A DNA stretch of 64,000 nucleotides from DATARH01 sp963712835 (GCA_963712835.1 CAVQJJ010000011.1:558001-622000), one strand, 5' to 3'; numbered from the stretch's first letter, positions 51,399-60,673 are shown. The notes: generated from the sequence alone by a model not told the origin. Made by a program: numbers and translations.

Positions 51399-52645
51399 GA
51401 ACAAGAAGCCATCTCCTAGGAGCGTGTCTGGCGCTGGGCGCTCTGCTGTGCGCGGCGATGGCCGGCGCGCAATCCCCGGCGGGAGGCGCTGGCGCGATCT
51501 CGGACGGTGTCGTCAAGATCGGCCTCATTCTCGACATGAGCGGCCCGTATGCCGAACTGACCGGGAAGGGCAGCGAGGCCGCCGCCAAAATGGCGGTCGA
51601 GGATTTCGGCGGGAAGGTGCGGGGCGCGCCGATCCAGGTTGTCGTGGCCGATCATCACGACAATGCCGACACGGCGGCGGCGATCGCGCGCGACTGGTTC
51701 GGCAACCAGCATGTGGACGCGATCATGGAGGTCGCCGGCTCGTCGGAGGCATTGATCGTCCAAGCGATCGGCGGAACCCGCGACAAGATCGTCATCCTCA
51801 ACGCACCGGGCGCCAATCGGCTGAGCCAGGAGGGCTGCACCGCAACCTCGGTGCATTACACCAACGACACTTACGCGATCGCCCACACGCTGGGAAAAGC
51901 GATCGTCGCCAATGGCGGCAAGAGCTGGTTTTTCATCACCGTCGATTACAGCTACGGCTACGATCTGGAAGACGAGACGGCCACCGTGGTCAAGGCCAGC
52001 GGCGGCACTGTGCTCGGCCATGCGCGCCACCCGCTCGGCGCGAGCGACTTCTCGTCATACCTGCTACAGGCGCAGCAATCGGGCGCCAATGTCGTCGGCC
52101 TCGCGGATGGCGGCTCGGACACGACCAACGCCGTCAAGAAAGCGGCGGAGCTGAAGATGATCCCGGGCCCGCAAACCTTTGTCGGCCTGTCGATGCGCAT
52201 CAACCAGGTGCACGATCTGGGGCTCGCGACAACCCAAGGGATGATGCTAAGCGAATCGTTCTATTGGGATCAGAGCGACGCGGCGCGCGCGTGGTCGAAA
52301 CGGTTTTTCGACCGCGTCGGGGCGATGCCGAACGCGCTGCAGGCGGGAACCTACTCATCCACGATGCACTACCTCCAGGCCGTCGCAAAAATCGGAACCG
52401 ACGCGACCGACCCGGTGATGAAGGCGATGCGCGACGCGCCGATCAACGATTTCTTCGCGCATAACGGCGTTATCCGCGGCGACGGGCTGATGGTGCACGA
52501 CATGTACCTGTTCCGGGTCAAGAAGCCCGATGAATTGCACTATCCCTGGGACTATCTCCAGCTGGTCACGACCATCCCGGGAGACCAGGCTTTCGAACCT
52601 CTGAAGCAATCGAAATGCCCGCTGGTGCAGCCACCGACGGAATAG
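51395..52645 (+). CDS. ABC transporter substrate-binding protein (branched-chain amino acid type)
   Basis: 416 residues. A signal peptide (about 1-25, ending AGAQS) is followed by a type I periplasmic binding fold of the Peripla_BP_6 (LivJ-like) family: VKIGLILDMSGPYAELTGKG, VADHHDNADTAAAIARDWF, then YSYGYDLE. No permease or ATPase genes adjoin, so the rest of the transporter is elsewhere or the protein works otherwise. ATGA overlap with the peptidase gene. Confidence 0.9.
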   Translation: MRTRSHLLGACLALGALLCAAMAGAQSPAGGAGAISDGVVKIGLILDMSGPYAELTGKGSEAAAKMAVEDFGGKVRGAPIQVVVADHHDNADTAAAIARDWFGNQHVDAIMEVAGSSEALIVQAIGGTRDKIVILNAPGANRLSQEGCTATSVHYTNDTYAIAHTLGKAIVANGGKSWFFITVDYSYGYDLEDETATVVKASGGTVLGHARHPLGASDFSSYLLQAQQSGANVVGLADGGSDTTNAVKKAAELKMIPGPQTFVGLSMRINQVHDLGLATTQGMMLSESFYWDQSDAARAWSKRFFDRVGAMPNALQAGTYSSTMHYLQAVAKIGTDATDPVMKAMRDAPINDFFAHNGVIRGDGLMVHDMYLFRVKKPDELHYPWDYLQLVTTIPGDQAFEPLKQSKCPLVQPPTE

Positions 52646-52649
52646 CAGC

Positions 52650-54260
52650 TCACTCGATCCCCAACCGCTTGCGCTCGGCGGCCAGTTCCGCCTCGTCCCA
52701 ATAGCCGATGACGATGCCGCTGCGCAGCTGGCGGCCGGTCGCGTAACCTGCGATCCGCTCGTCCGACATGGTAAGGCGGTTGTGGTCTTTGAGCGCCCAG
52801 TCGAGCAGCGCCTCCCTGAGCCGGGCGCGCTCGTCGGCGAAACCCGGATCGGCGCCGAGATCGCGGAGCTCGCCGCGGTCGCTTTCGAGATCGAACAGCA
52901 TGGGGCGGAAGCCGGTCGCGTGGATGTATTTCCAGCGCCCGTCGAAGGCCATGAAGAGCCGGCAGTCGCGGATCGGCTGGTTGAGGGTAAGCCGCGCCTC
53001 GAGCATCGAATAATCGTATTCGGAGAAGACGACGCGCCGCCAATCCGGCGGCCGCTCGCCGCGCAGCAGCGGCAGCAATGAGCGGCCCTCGATGACATGG
53101 GGCTGCGGCGTGCCGCCGCAATAGCCGACAAAGCTCGGCACCAAGTCGATTGCCTCGACCAACGCATCCGACGCGGCGCCGCGGGCCGCATCCGCCTCGG
53201 GGCTCGGATCGACAACGATCAACGGTACCTTCACGGTGCAATCGTGGAAGAAATCCTTCTCGCCGAGCCAATGATCGCCGAGATAATCGCCGTGGTCGCT
53301 GGTGAAAACGATCAGCGTGTTCGATGTCAGCCCGCGCTCGTCGAGAAAGCGGAACAACAGGCCCAGCTGATCGTCGATCTGCTTGATGAGGCCCATGTAG
53401 GCCGGGATCACGCGGGCGCGCACCTCGTCGCGCGAGAAGTTGCGCGAGACGCGCATCTGCATCATCGCGCGATAGACCGGATGCGGGTCGACCTGCTCGG
53501 CCGCGTCGCGCACCGGCGCGACAATGTCCTGCAGGCCGTACATATCGTGATACGGCGCCGGGGCGATATAGGGCCAATGCGGCTTGATGTAGGAGAGGTG
53601 CAGGCACCAGTCGCGTCCGTCTCGCGCCGCCTCGTCGATGAACTGCATCGCGCGGCGGGTCGTGTAGGGCGTCTCGGAATGCTCTTCCGGCACGCGCGCC
53701 GGCTTGTTGCTGTGTTCAAGGAGCCAGCCATTCGCCCCTTCGCCCGAATTGGCCCATTCCTCCCACGGATTGTCACCGCCAAAGCCCTGGGCGCGCAGGT
53801 AGTCGTCATAGGCCGGGCGCGCTTGCGGATAGCCCTTGGGGTGCAGCCCGTCATCGCGCTCGTAGGGTTCGAACCCGCATTGCGCCGCGAGCACGCCGAG
53901 CGACGAGCTCGGGTCGATGCCGAGCCGCTTCATGCCATCGCGGTCGGCGGCCATGTGCGTCTTACCGACAAGCGCGGTGCGCATCCCCAGCTCCGCGAGA
54001 TGGTCGCCTAGGGTCGGCTCGCCAACGCGCAGCGGAAAGGCGTTCCAGTTGGCGCCGTGCGAGCGCATGTAGCGGCCGGTGTAGAAGCTCATCCGCGACG
54101 GCCCGCACACCGGAGACTGAACATAAGCGCGATCGAAGCGCACGCCGCGCGCCGCGAGCGCGTCGATGTTCGGGGTCTTGAGGTGCGGGTGGCCGTAGCA
54201 GCCGAGGTAATCGAACCGCAGCTGGTCGCACATGATGAACAGGATGTTCTTGCCGGGCAT
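52650..54260 (-). CDS. Sulfatase-superfamily hydrolase (arylsulfatase/phosphonate monoester hydrolase-like)
   Basis: 536 residues. ILFIMCDQLRFDYLGCYGHP opens the alkaline-phosphatase-type fold; the formylglycine site is SPVCGPSRMSFYTGRYM (CxPSR, Cys about 57), and TSDHGDYLGDH holds metal ligands. The DQLRFD start and overall length match the phosphonate-monoester-hydrolase/arylsulfatase group of rhizobia. The Cys requires maturation by a formylglycine-generating enzyme or anSME. Start at 54260; the longer frame is repeat-encoded (PWVPAFAGKT). No signal peptide. Confidence 0.9.
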   Translation of the reverse strand: MPGKNILFIMCDQLRFDYLGCYGHPHLKTPNIDALAARGVRFDRAYVQSPVCGPSRMSFYTGRYMRSHGANWNAFPLRVGEPTLGDHLAELGMRTALVGKTHMAADRDGMKRLGIDPSSSLGVLAAQCGFEPYERDDGLHPKGYPQARPAYDDYLRAQGFGGDNPWEEWANSGEGANGWLLEHSNKPARVPEEHSETPYTTRRAMQFIDEAARDGRDWCLHLSYIKPHWPYIAPAPYHDMYGLQDIVAPVRDAAEQVDPHPVYRAMMQMRVSRNFSRDEVRARVIPAYMGLIKQIDDQLGLLFRFLDERGLTSNTLIVFTSDHGDYLGDHWLGEKDFFHDCTVKVPLIVVDPSPEADAARGAASDALVEAIDLVPSFVGYCGGTPQPHVIEGRSLLPLLRGERPPDWRRVVFSEYDYSMLEARLTLNQPIRDCRLFMAFDGRWKYIHATGFRPMLFDLESDRGELRDLGADPGFADERARLREALLDWALKDHNRLTMSDERIAGYATGRQLRSGIVIGYWDEAELAAERKRLGIE

Positions 54261-54270
54261 TATCTCACTC

Positions 54271-54348
54271 GTCTTTCCCGCGAAAGCGGGAACCCAGGGC
54301 AACCGTTCCGTCGCGCGCCCCTGGGCCCCCGCTTACGCGGGAGAGGCG
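54271..54348. repeat. Dispersed TTTCCCGCGAAAGCGGGAA-type repeat
   Basis: Palindrome TTCCCGCGAAAGCGGGAA plus a second arm GGCCCCCGCTTACGCGGGAGA, between the sulfatase-like and crotonase genes. Same family as 30555-30635; it reads PWVPAFAG in one frame. Confidence 0.75.
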
Positions 54349-54355
54349 AAAAAGT

Positions 54356-55123
54356 CTACGCCTCCGGCTTCTCGCCCAAAGCCAACAATTCCATGCCGAG
54401 CCCATAACCGAGCAAATCGTGCATCTGCCGGCGCAGCGCCTCGGTGAGCAGCAGGCGGGTGTAGCGCAACGCCAGCGTCGGCTTCTTGGCGAGATCCTCG
54501 GCAAGCTCCCAGGCGCGGGCGAGCACCTTGTCGGGCGACAACACCTCGGCCACGAGGCCAAATTCCAATGCCTTCTGGGCGTCGAGCGTCTGTCCGGTAA
54601 GCAGGTAGTAGCGGCCGCGATTCATGCCGAGCAGCAGCGGCATGACGATGTGCATCCCGTCGCCGGGCACGACCTCCGAGGCGAAATGCGCGGAATCCTG
54701 GAACTGCGCGGTGTCGGCGGCGAGCACGATGTCACACAAGAGCGGGATTTCCGAATGACGCCAGGCCGGGCCGTTGATCGCGCTGATCACCGGCACCTCG
54801 ATGTCGAGCAGCTTCATCAACAGGTGCCGGCCCTCGTAATGGATGCGGTCGATGGTCTCGATCGTCGGCCGCGTCGGGAACGACGAGGTGCCGGGATTGG
54901 CCCGCGGGCCGGAAAACTCTTCGCCGGTCCCGGTGATTATGACGACCCGGTTCTCGCGGTCGTTGCCGACATCGTAGAACGCGTCGGGCAGCTCGCCATG
55001 CGGCAGGAATCCCCAGCGGAGTGAGCCGCCGTCGGTATGCAGCGTCATCTGCAGGATGCCGCCCCGGCGCTCGAACCGCACGGTCTGGTACTTGTTCTGA
55101 TAGTCCGCAAGCTTAGTCGGCAT
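54356..55123 (-). CDS. Crotonase-fold hydrolase resembling 6-oxocamphor hydrolase
   Basis: 255 residues of the enoyl-CoA hydratase fold. WRHSEIPLLCDIVLAADTAQ, then FQDSAHF, VVPGDGMHIVMP and LGMNRGRYYLLTGQTLDA closely resemble 6-oxocamphor hydrolase, as I remember that sequence. That enzyme cleaves cyclic beta-diketones by a retro-Claisen reaction rather than acting on CoA esters. The catalytic His (SAHF) and Asp (PGDG) positions are kept. A general enoyl-CoA hydratase is the alternative. Start ATG at 55123. Confidence 0.8.
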   Translation of the reverse strand: MPTKLADYQNKYQTVRFERRGGILQMTLHTDGGSLRWGFLPHGELPDAFYDVGNDRENRVVIITGTGEEFSGPRANPGTSSFPTRPTIETIDRIHYEGRHLLMKLLDIEVPVISAINGPAWRHSEIPLLCDIVLAADTAQFQDSAHFASEVVPGDGMHIVMPLLLGMNRGRYYLLTGQTLDAQKALEFGLVAEVLSPDKVLARAWELAEDLAKKPTLALRYTRLLLTEALRRQMHDLLGYGLGMELLALGEKPEA

Positions 55124-55146
55124 GGCGTGTCCTCCCCGTGTCCTTA

Positions 55147-55176
55147 CTCCCTCTCCCGCTTGCGGAAGAGGGAGGG
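55147..55176. repeat. Dispersed CCCTCTCCCGCTTGCGG repeat
   Basis: Imperfect palindrome CTCCCTCTCCCGC-TT-GCGGAAGAGGGAGG in the gap upstream of the crotonase gene; related to the repeats at 37251 and 56073. Confidence 0.55.
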
Positions 55177-55202
55177 ACTCGTAGTGTTTTCAGCGGCCTG
55201 AC

Positions 55203-56054
55203 CTACTTTCGATTTTGATGGTCATACGCAGCCATCCGAGCACCGCGGATGCCCTGAGCGAGCGCGGCGATGTCGCCGAGCACAGCATCGACGAGGCCGG
55301 CCGTCGCCTTCCCGCCGGAGTCGAGGTTTTGCGCCAGGCGATCGACCAGCGCCGTCCCGACCGCCGCGGCGTCGGCGGCGCGCGCGACCTCGGCCGCCTG
55401 CTCGGCGTTCTTGATCCCGAAACCGACCGCGACCGGCAGTTTGGTGAAGCGGCGCAAGCGGGCGACCGCCTCGCGCACCGCACCGGCATCAGCCGAGCGG
55501 GTGCCCGTGATTCCGGCGATCGCGACGTAATAGACAAAGCCGCTGGCGCGCTTAACGATGGTCGGCAGGCGGTGTTCGTCGCTGGTCGGCGTGGCGAGAC
55601 GCACGAGATCGAGCCCCGCCGCGGTCGCCGGCTCGGCCAGCTCGGCCTCTTCCTCGGGCGGAAGGTCAACGATGATGAGCCCGTCGACCCCGGCGGCGGC
55701 GGCGTCTTTTGCAAAAGCCTCGGCGCCGTAGCGGTAGATCGGGTTGTAGTAGCCCATCAGCACATAGGGTGTGTCGGGGTCGCGGGCGCGCAGATGGCGC
55801 ACCAGCGTCAGCGTTTTTTTGAAAGTCATGCCGTTTTGCAAGGCGCGCAACCCGCCGGCCTGGATCGACGGGCCGTCGGCCATAGGATCGGAAAACGGCA
55901 TGCCAATCTCGATGAGATCGGCCCCCGCTGCGGCAACGCCTTCGAACAGCCGGGTCGAGGTCTCCAGGTCGGGATCGCCGGCGACGAGATAGGCGACGAG
56001 CCCAGCACGGCGCTCGGCCTTCAGCGCCGCGAAGCGCCTTTCGATGCGGCTCAT
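55203..56054 (-). CDS. trpA: Tryptophan synthase alpha chain
   Basis: Cleaves indole-3-glycerol phosphate and passes indole to TrpB. 283 residues, TIM-barrel. AYLVAGDPDLETS, DLIEIGMPFSDPMADGPSIQ (catalytic Glu and Asp), YVLMGYYNPIYRYG, IIVDLPPEEEAEL and VGFGIKNAEQA are all present. Start MSRIERRF at 56054. accD, which often follows trpA in alphaproteobacteria, is absent; a crotonase gene and a repeat come next. Confidence 0.96.
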   Translation of the reverse strand: MSRIERRFAALKAERRAGLVAYLVAGDPDLETSTRLFEGVAAAGADLIEIGMPFSDPMADGPSIQAGGLRALQNGMTFKKTLTLVRHLRARDPDTPYVLMGYYNPIYRYGAEAFAKDAAAAGVDGLIIVDLPPEEEAELAEPATAAGLDLVRLATPTSDEHRLPTIVKRASGFVYYVAIAGITGTRSADAGAVREAVARLRRFTKLPVAVGFGIKNAEQAAEVARAADAAAVGTALVDRLAQNLDSGGKATAGLVDAVLGDIAALAQGIRGARMAAYDHQNRK

Positions 56055-56072
56055 GGCGAACGCCAAGGAAAA

Positions 56073-56207
56073 ATCCCTCTCCACCCATTGGGGGGAGAGG
56101 GTGCCTGAGGCGAAGCCGAGGGCGGGGGAGGTGGGCAGCCGCTGGCCCTCCCCGATTGGCCCCCGTCACCCTGCCCTCTCCCCCTGGCCGGCGGGGGGAG
56201 AGGGGGA
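56073..56207. repeat. Dispersed CCCTCTCC repeat block between trpB and trpA
   Basis: Two palindromic units, CCCTCTCCACCCATTGGGG with GGAGAGGG, and CCCTCTCCCCCTGGCCGGCG with GGGGGAGAGGG, separated by GTGGGCAGCCGCTGGCC. They fill most of the 181-base trpB-trpA gap, where these genes normally lie close together, and could reduce trpA expression. Confidence 0.6.
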
Positions 56208-56235
56208 TTGAAATGGAAAAGCGTTATCCGGTTTC

Positions 56236-57447
56236 TCACAGCTTCACACCCAAGTGCTCGGCGACGGCGAAGATGTCCTTGTCGCCGCGGCCGCACATGT
56301 TCATGACGAGGAGGTGGTCGCGCGGTAGCTGGGGCGCGACCTTGGCGACATGCGCCAGCGCGTGCGCCGGCTCGAGCGCCGGAATGATGCCTTCGAGCCG
56401 GCTACACAGCTGGAAGGCGTCGAGCGCCTCTTTGTCGGTGATCGAGACGTACTCGACGCGGCCAAGATCGTTGAGCCAGGAATGCTCCGGTCCGATGCCG
56501 GGATAATCGAGCCCGGCCGAAATCGAATGCGCGTCGATGATCTGGCCATCATTGTCCTGCAGCAGATAGGTGCGGTTGCCGTGCAGTACGCCGGGCAGTC
56601 CGCCATTAAGCGAGGCGGCGTGCTTGCCGGTCTCAACGCCGTGGCCGCCAGCCTCGACACCGATCATCCGCACCGTGGGGTCGTCGAGAAATGGGTGGAA
56701 GAGGCCCATCGCGTTCGACCCGCCACCGATGCAGGCCACCAGCGTATCGGGCAGCCGGCCTTCGGCCTCGTGCAGCTGGACGCGGGTCTCGTCGCCGATC
56801 ACGCATTGGAAGTCGCGCACCATCGCCGGATAGGGATGCGGCCCCGCGACCGTGCCGATGACGTAGAACGTGTCGTCGACATGGGCGACCCAGTCCCTGA
56901 GCGCGTCGTTGAGCGCATCCTTAAGCGTCGCGGTGCCGGAATGCACCGGCACGACCTCGGCGCCCAAGAGCTTCATGCGGAAGACATTGGGCTGCTGCCG
57001 GGCGATGTCGGTCGCGCCCATATAGACGACGCAGGGCAGGTTGAAGAGCGCGCAGGCGGTCGCGGTGGCGACGCCGTGCTGGCCGGCGCCGGTTTCGGCG
57101 ATGATCCGCGTCTTGCCCATGCGCCGCGCCAAGAGCACCTGGCCCAGCACGTTGTTGATCTTGTGCGCGCCGGTATGGTTGAGCTCCTCGCGCTTCATGT
57201 AGATCTTGGCGCCGCCGAAATGCCGGGTCAGCCGCTCGGCGAAGAACAGCGGGCTCGGCCGGCCAACATAATAATTGAGGTAGTAGTCGAGCTCGGCCTC
57301 GAAGGCAGGGTCGGCCTTGGCCGCGTTGTACGCCGCCTCGACCGCGAGGATCAGCGGCATCAGGGTCTCGGCGACATAGCGGCCGCCATAGAGGCCGAAA
57401 TGCCCATCCGGGTCGGGGCCGGCGCGGTATGTATTCGGTGTCTGCAT
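56236..57447 (-). CDS. trpB: Tryptophan synthase beta chain
   Basis: PLP enzyme joining indole and serine. 403 residues. The PLP lysine is in HTGAHKINNVLGQ (about residue 94), the catalytic Glu in ETGAGQHGVATA, the phosphate loop is GGGSNAMGLFHPF, and GLDYPGIGPEHSWL is conserved. ATG at 57447, 8 bases after the trpF stop, so trpF-trpB are co-transcribed. Confidence 0.97.
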   Translation of the reverse strand: MQTPNTYRAGPDPDGHFGLYGGRYVAETLMPLILAVEAAYNAAKADPAFEAELDYYLNYYVGRPSPLFFAERLTRHFGGAKIYMKREELNHTGAHKINNVLGQVLLARRMGKTRIIAETGAGQHGVATATACALFNLPCVVYMGATDIARQQPNVFRMKLLGAEVVPVHSGTATLKDALNDALRDWVAHVDDTFYVIGTVAGPHPYPAMVRDFQCVIGDETRVQLHEAEGRLPDTLVACIGGGSNAMGLFHPFLDDPTVRMIGVEAGGHGVETGKHAASLNGGLPGVLHGNRTYLLQDNDGQIIDAHSISAGLDYPGIGPEHSWLNDLGRVEYVSITDKEALDAFQLCSRLEGIIPALEPAHALAHVAKVAPQLPRDHLLVMNMCGRGDKDIFAVAEHLGVKL

Positions 57448-57455
57448 TGCTCTGC

Positions 57456-58100
57456 CTATAGTCCGCGCGCGACCGCAAGAAAAGCGCGGATCTTGTCGGG
57501 GTCTTTCTCGCCAGATTTGCGCTCAACGCCAGACGATACGTCGACGATCGTTGCGCCGGAGATGCGCACCGCTTCGGGCAGCAGCTCGGGCGTCAGACCA
57601 CCCGAAAGCATCCACGGGCGCTTCCAGCTGTGGCCGGCGATCAGCCGCCAGTCAAAGGCGAGGCCGTTGCCGCCGGGGAGAGCGTCGGCGCGTCGCGGCG
57701 GCTTGGCGTCGAAAAGCAGCATGTCGGCGGCGTGTTCGTAGGGCTTGGCGGCGAGCGCATCTCCCGGCGCGGCGATCGCGATCGCCTTCATGACCGGGCG
57801 GCGGAAGCGCGATTTCACCGCGACGACGCGGTCGGGGCTCTCCGCGCCGTGGAATTGCAGCATGTCGATCGGTGCCGCGGCGAGCGTCGCCTCGATCGTT
57901 GCGTCGTCGGCGTCGACGAAAAGTCCGACCCGCCAGATGCCGGAGGGAACGGCGCCGCAGAGTTCGCCGGCGCGGCGGGACGTGACGGCGCGCGGGCTCG
58001 GCGGATAGAACACGAACCCGACATAGGCCGCGCCGCCGGCGATCGCGGCTTCGACCGCGGCTTCGCTCGACAGACCGCAGATTTTCGTGGCGACGCTCAT
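57456..58100 (-). CDS. trpF: Phosphoribosylanthranilate isomerase
   Basis: 214-residue TIM barrel of tryptophan synthesis. TKICGLSSEAAVEAA holds the catalytic Cys; GFVFYPPSPRAVTSR, VGLFVDADDATIEA, MLQFHGAESPDRV and the late Asp in LLFDAKPPR follow. GG(L)TPELL forms the phosphate site. The ATG overlaps the LapA-like stop by four bases. Confidence 0.95.
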   Translation of the reverse strand: MSVATKICGLSSEAAVEAAIAGGAAYVGFVFYPPSPRAVTSRRAGELCGAVPSGIWRVGLFVDADDATIEATLAAAPIDMLQFHGAESPDRVVAVKSRFRRPVMKAIAIAAPGDALAAKPYEHAADMLLFDAKPPRRADALPGGNGLAFDWRLIAGHSWKRPWMLSGGLTPELLPEAVRISGATIVDVSSGVERKSGEKDPDKIRAFLAVARGL

Positions 58101-58414
58101 CGCGGGAGCGTCGCGACGGGCGCGACCTCAGCTCGCTGGAGGCGCTCGGCTTCGAGTTCGCGTTCCAGCATGGCGATGCGCTCGCGCGAACGGCGCGCCT
58201 CGCGCCGCCAACGCCAGCCGCCGACCCAGGTGACGAGTTGGCCGGCAAAGAAGCCGATGACGAGAGTCACCAGCACCAGCAGATAAAGCGGCAGCTCGAC
58301 CGCCGCGCCCGGCAATAGCCAAAAGCCAAGCGACACGGTCTGCCGGTTGGCGATAGCGAAAAGGACGAGGGCCAGCGCGATCAGCGCCAGCACGACCCAC
58401 CAGAGGATTTTCAT
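58097..58414 (-). CDS. LapA-domain (DUF1049) membrane protein
   Basis: 105 residues with two helices (about 2-22 and 42-64), a short polar loop (NRQTVSLGFWLLPG) and a basic coiled-coil-like tail (REARRSRERIAMLERELEAE). This is the usual form of LapA/YciS-type proteins, linked to lipopolysaccharide assembly control in enterics. It commonly sits between ihfB and trpF in alphaproteobacteria, as here. Confidence 0.88.
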   Translation of the reverse strand: MKILWWVVLALIALALVLFAIANRQTVSLGFWLLPGAAVELPLYLLVLVTLVIGFFAGQLVTWVGGWRWRREARRSRERIAMLERELEAERLQRAEVAPVATLPR

Positions 58415-58431
58415 ATCCCCTCGCCTCCACT

Positions 58432-58530
58432 CGTCATCCCGGCCCCAGGGATATCCACGTCTTTGTTGCCACCGGGGAGGGAAAGACGTGGGACGGCCGG
58501 GCCAAGCCCGGCCACGACAATAAATGGGAT
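58432..58530. repeat. Dispersed CATCCCGGCC-type repeat
   Basis: Imperfect inverted repeat (GTCATCCCGGCCCCAGGGAT … CCGGGCCAAGCCCGGCCACGAC) with a nested ACGTCTTT/AAAGACGT pair, in the gap between ihfB and the LapA-like gene. It may act as a transcript hairpin. Confidence 0.55.
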
Positions 58531-58546
58531 GCCTGGCTGCGAAAAA

Positions 58547-58825
58547 TTAGTGGTTCAGCCGGTCGCGCAGCTGCTTGCCGGTCTTGAAGAACGGGATGTG
58601 CTTCTCGCTGACCGAGACGCTGTCGCCGGTACGCGGGTTGCGCCCGACGCGCGCGTCGCGCTTCTTAACCGAGAACGCCCCGAAGCCGCGCAACTCGACG
58701 CGGTCGCCGCGCGACAGCGCCGCGGCGATCTCGTCGAAGATCGCGGTGACGATGATCTCGACATCACGCTGGTAAAGGTGCGGGTTGGTTTCCGCTAGCC
58801 GCTGGACGAGCTCGGATTTCGTCAT
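58547..58825 (-). CDS. ihfB: Integration host factor beta subunit
   Basis: 92-residue DNA-bending HU/IHF protein. MTKSELVQRLAE opens the dimer core; GFGAFSVKKRDARVGRNPRT contains the beta-arm with the GRNP tip that intercalates DNA; FFKTGKQLRDRL ends it. ATG at 58825 preferred over a GTG three codons upstream. Follows rpsA, the conserved order across proteobacteria. Confidence 0.95.
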   Translation of the reverse strand: MTKSELVQRLAETNPHLYQRDVEIIVTAIFDEIAAALSRGDRVELRGFGAFSVKKRDARVGRNPRTGDSVSVSEKHIPFFKTGKQLRDRLNH

Positions 58826-58950
58826 CGCGGTCACCGCTCCCGTCAGTTTGTTGGCGTGGCGCTACGGTGCCAAAGCCGCGAGCGAGCGTCAAGCAAGTGT
58901 CTGATAAGGCGAGCAGCCCCTCACCGGGGCGAGGGGCTGCTATCAGTCCG

Positions 58951-60673
58951 CTAGGCCTTGTCGTCGCTTTCGGCTTCGTCCTGGCGCCGGCGGATCGCCG
59001 CGCCGAGGATGTCGCCAAGGCTGGCGCCGGAGTCGGACGAGCCAAACTCGGCCATCGCCTTCTTCTCCTCATCGGCCTCGCGCGCCTTGATCGACAGAGT
59101 GACCTTACGCGTCGCGCGGTCGAGCTGGGTGATCTTGGCGTCAACCCGCTCGCCCACCGCGAAGCGGTCGGGGCGCTGCTCGCTGCGGTCGCGCGACAGC
59201 TCGGACTTGCGGATGAAGCCGGGCATGCCGTCGGGCAGCGCCACGTCGATCCCGGTATCCGAGGTCGCGGTGATCGTCGCGGTGACGACATCGCCCTTCT
59301 TGACCTTGGAAAAGCCCGCCTCGAAGGGATCACTCTCGAGCTGCTTGATGCCGAGGGAGATGCGCTCCTTTTCGACATCGACATCAAGCACCTTGACCTT
59401 GACCATCTGGCCCTTGCGATAGTCCTGCATCGCCTCTTCGCCGGGCTTGGTCCAATCGATGTCGGAAAGATGGACCATGCCGTCGATATCGCCCGGCAGG
59501 CCGATGAACAGACCAAACTCGGTGGTGTTGCGCACCTCGCCCTCGATCTCGCTGCCGGCCGGATGCTCTTCCATGAAGGCTTCCCACGGGTTCGGCAGGG
59601 TCTGCTTGAGGCCGAGGCTGATGCGACGCTTCTGCGGATCGACATCGAGCACCATGACCTCGACCTCCTGGCTGGTCGAGACGATCTTGCCCGGATGCAC
59701 GTTTTTCTTGGTCCAGCTCATCTCGGAGACGTGGACCAGGCCCTCGAACTCCGGGCTCCAACTCGACGAAGGCGCCGTAGTCGGTGATGTTGGTGACGCG
59801 GCCCTTGAACTTGGCGCTCGCCGGATACTTGAACTCGACACCCTCCCACGGGTCGGCTTCGAGCTGCTTCATGCCGAGCGAGATGCGCTGCGTCTCGGGG
59901 TTGAAGCGGATCACCTGGACCTGGACGTTCTGGCCGATATTGAGCGCTTCGGACGGATGGTTGATACGCCGCCAAGCGATGTCGGTGACGTGCAGCAGAC
60001 CGTCGACCCCACCGAGATCGACGAAGGCGCCGTAATCGGTGATGTTCTTGACGACGCCGGCGAGGATCTGGCCCTCCTTTAGGCTCGCTACCAGTTCCGA
60101 GCGCTGCTCGGCGCGGCTCTCCTCGAGCACGGCGCGGCGCGACACCACGATGTTGCCGCGCGAGCGATCCATCTTGAGTATCTGGAACGGCTGCGGCGAG
60201 CCGAGCAGCGGGGAGATGTCGCGCACCGGGCGGATATCGACCTGGCTGCCCGGCAGGAACGCCACCGCACCCGACAGATCGACCGTGAACCCGCCCTTGA
60301 CCCGGCCGAAGATCACGCCGGTGACCCGCTCGTTGGCCTGGAAGTTCTTTTCGAGCTGGGTCCAGGCTTCCTCGCGCCGCGCCTTTTCGCGCGACAGGGA
60401 CGCTTCGCCGTTCTTGTCTTCCATCCGTTCGAGAAATACCTCGACCGTATCGCCGACATGAATATCGGGCGGTTGGCCGCCGGTCGAAAATTCCTTGAGC
60501 GCGACGCGCCCCTCGGACTTGAGGCCGACATCGATCAGCGCGGCATCGTTGTCGATCGAGATCACGCGGCCCTTGACGACCGTGCCTTCAAGGCCGTTGG
60601 AAACGCCCAACAACTCATCGAGCAGCGCGGCGAAACTTTCCTTCGGGGGAGCGACGGGTTCAGCGACAGCCAT
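58951..60673 (-). CDS. rpsA: 30S ribosomal protein S1 (frameshifted as given)
   Basis: S1 brings mRNA to the 30S subunit and is essential. About 573 residues with six S1 repeats; hallmarks include NITDYGAFVDLGGVDGLLHV, TDIAWRRINHPSEAL and TEFGLFIGLPGDIDGMVHL. The frame breaks in repeat 4, at GAFVELEPG|VEGLVHVSEMSW: the sequence carries GAACTC at 59746-59751 where GACTC (GAGTC on the coding strand) would restore the reading frame. Since S1 is essential, a sequencing error is far likelier than a real mutation. ATG at 60673 with GAGGA upstream. Confidence 0.93.
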
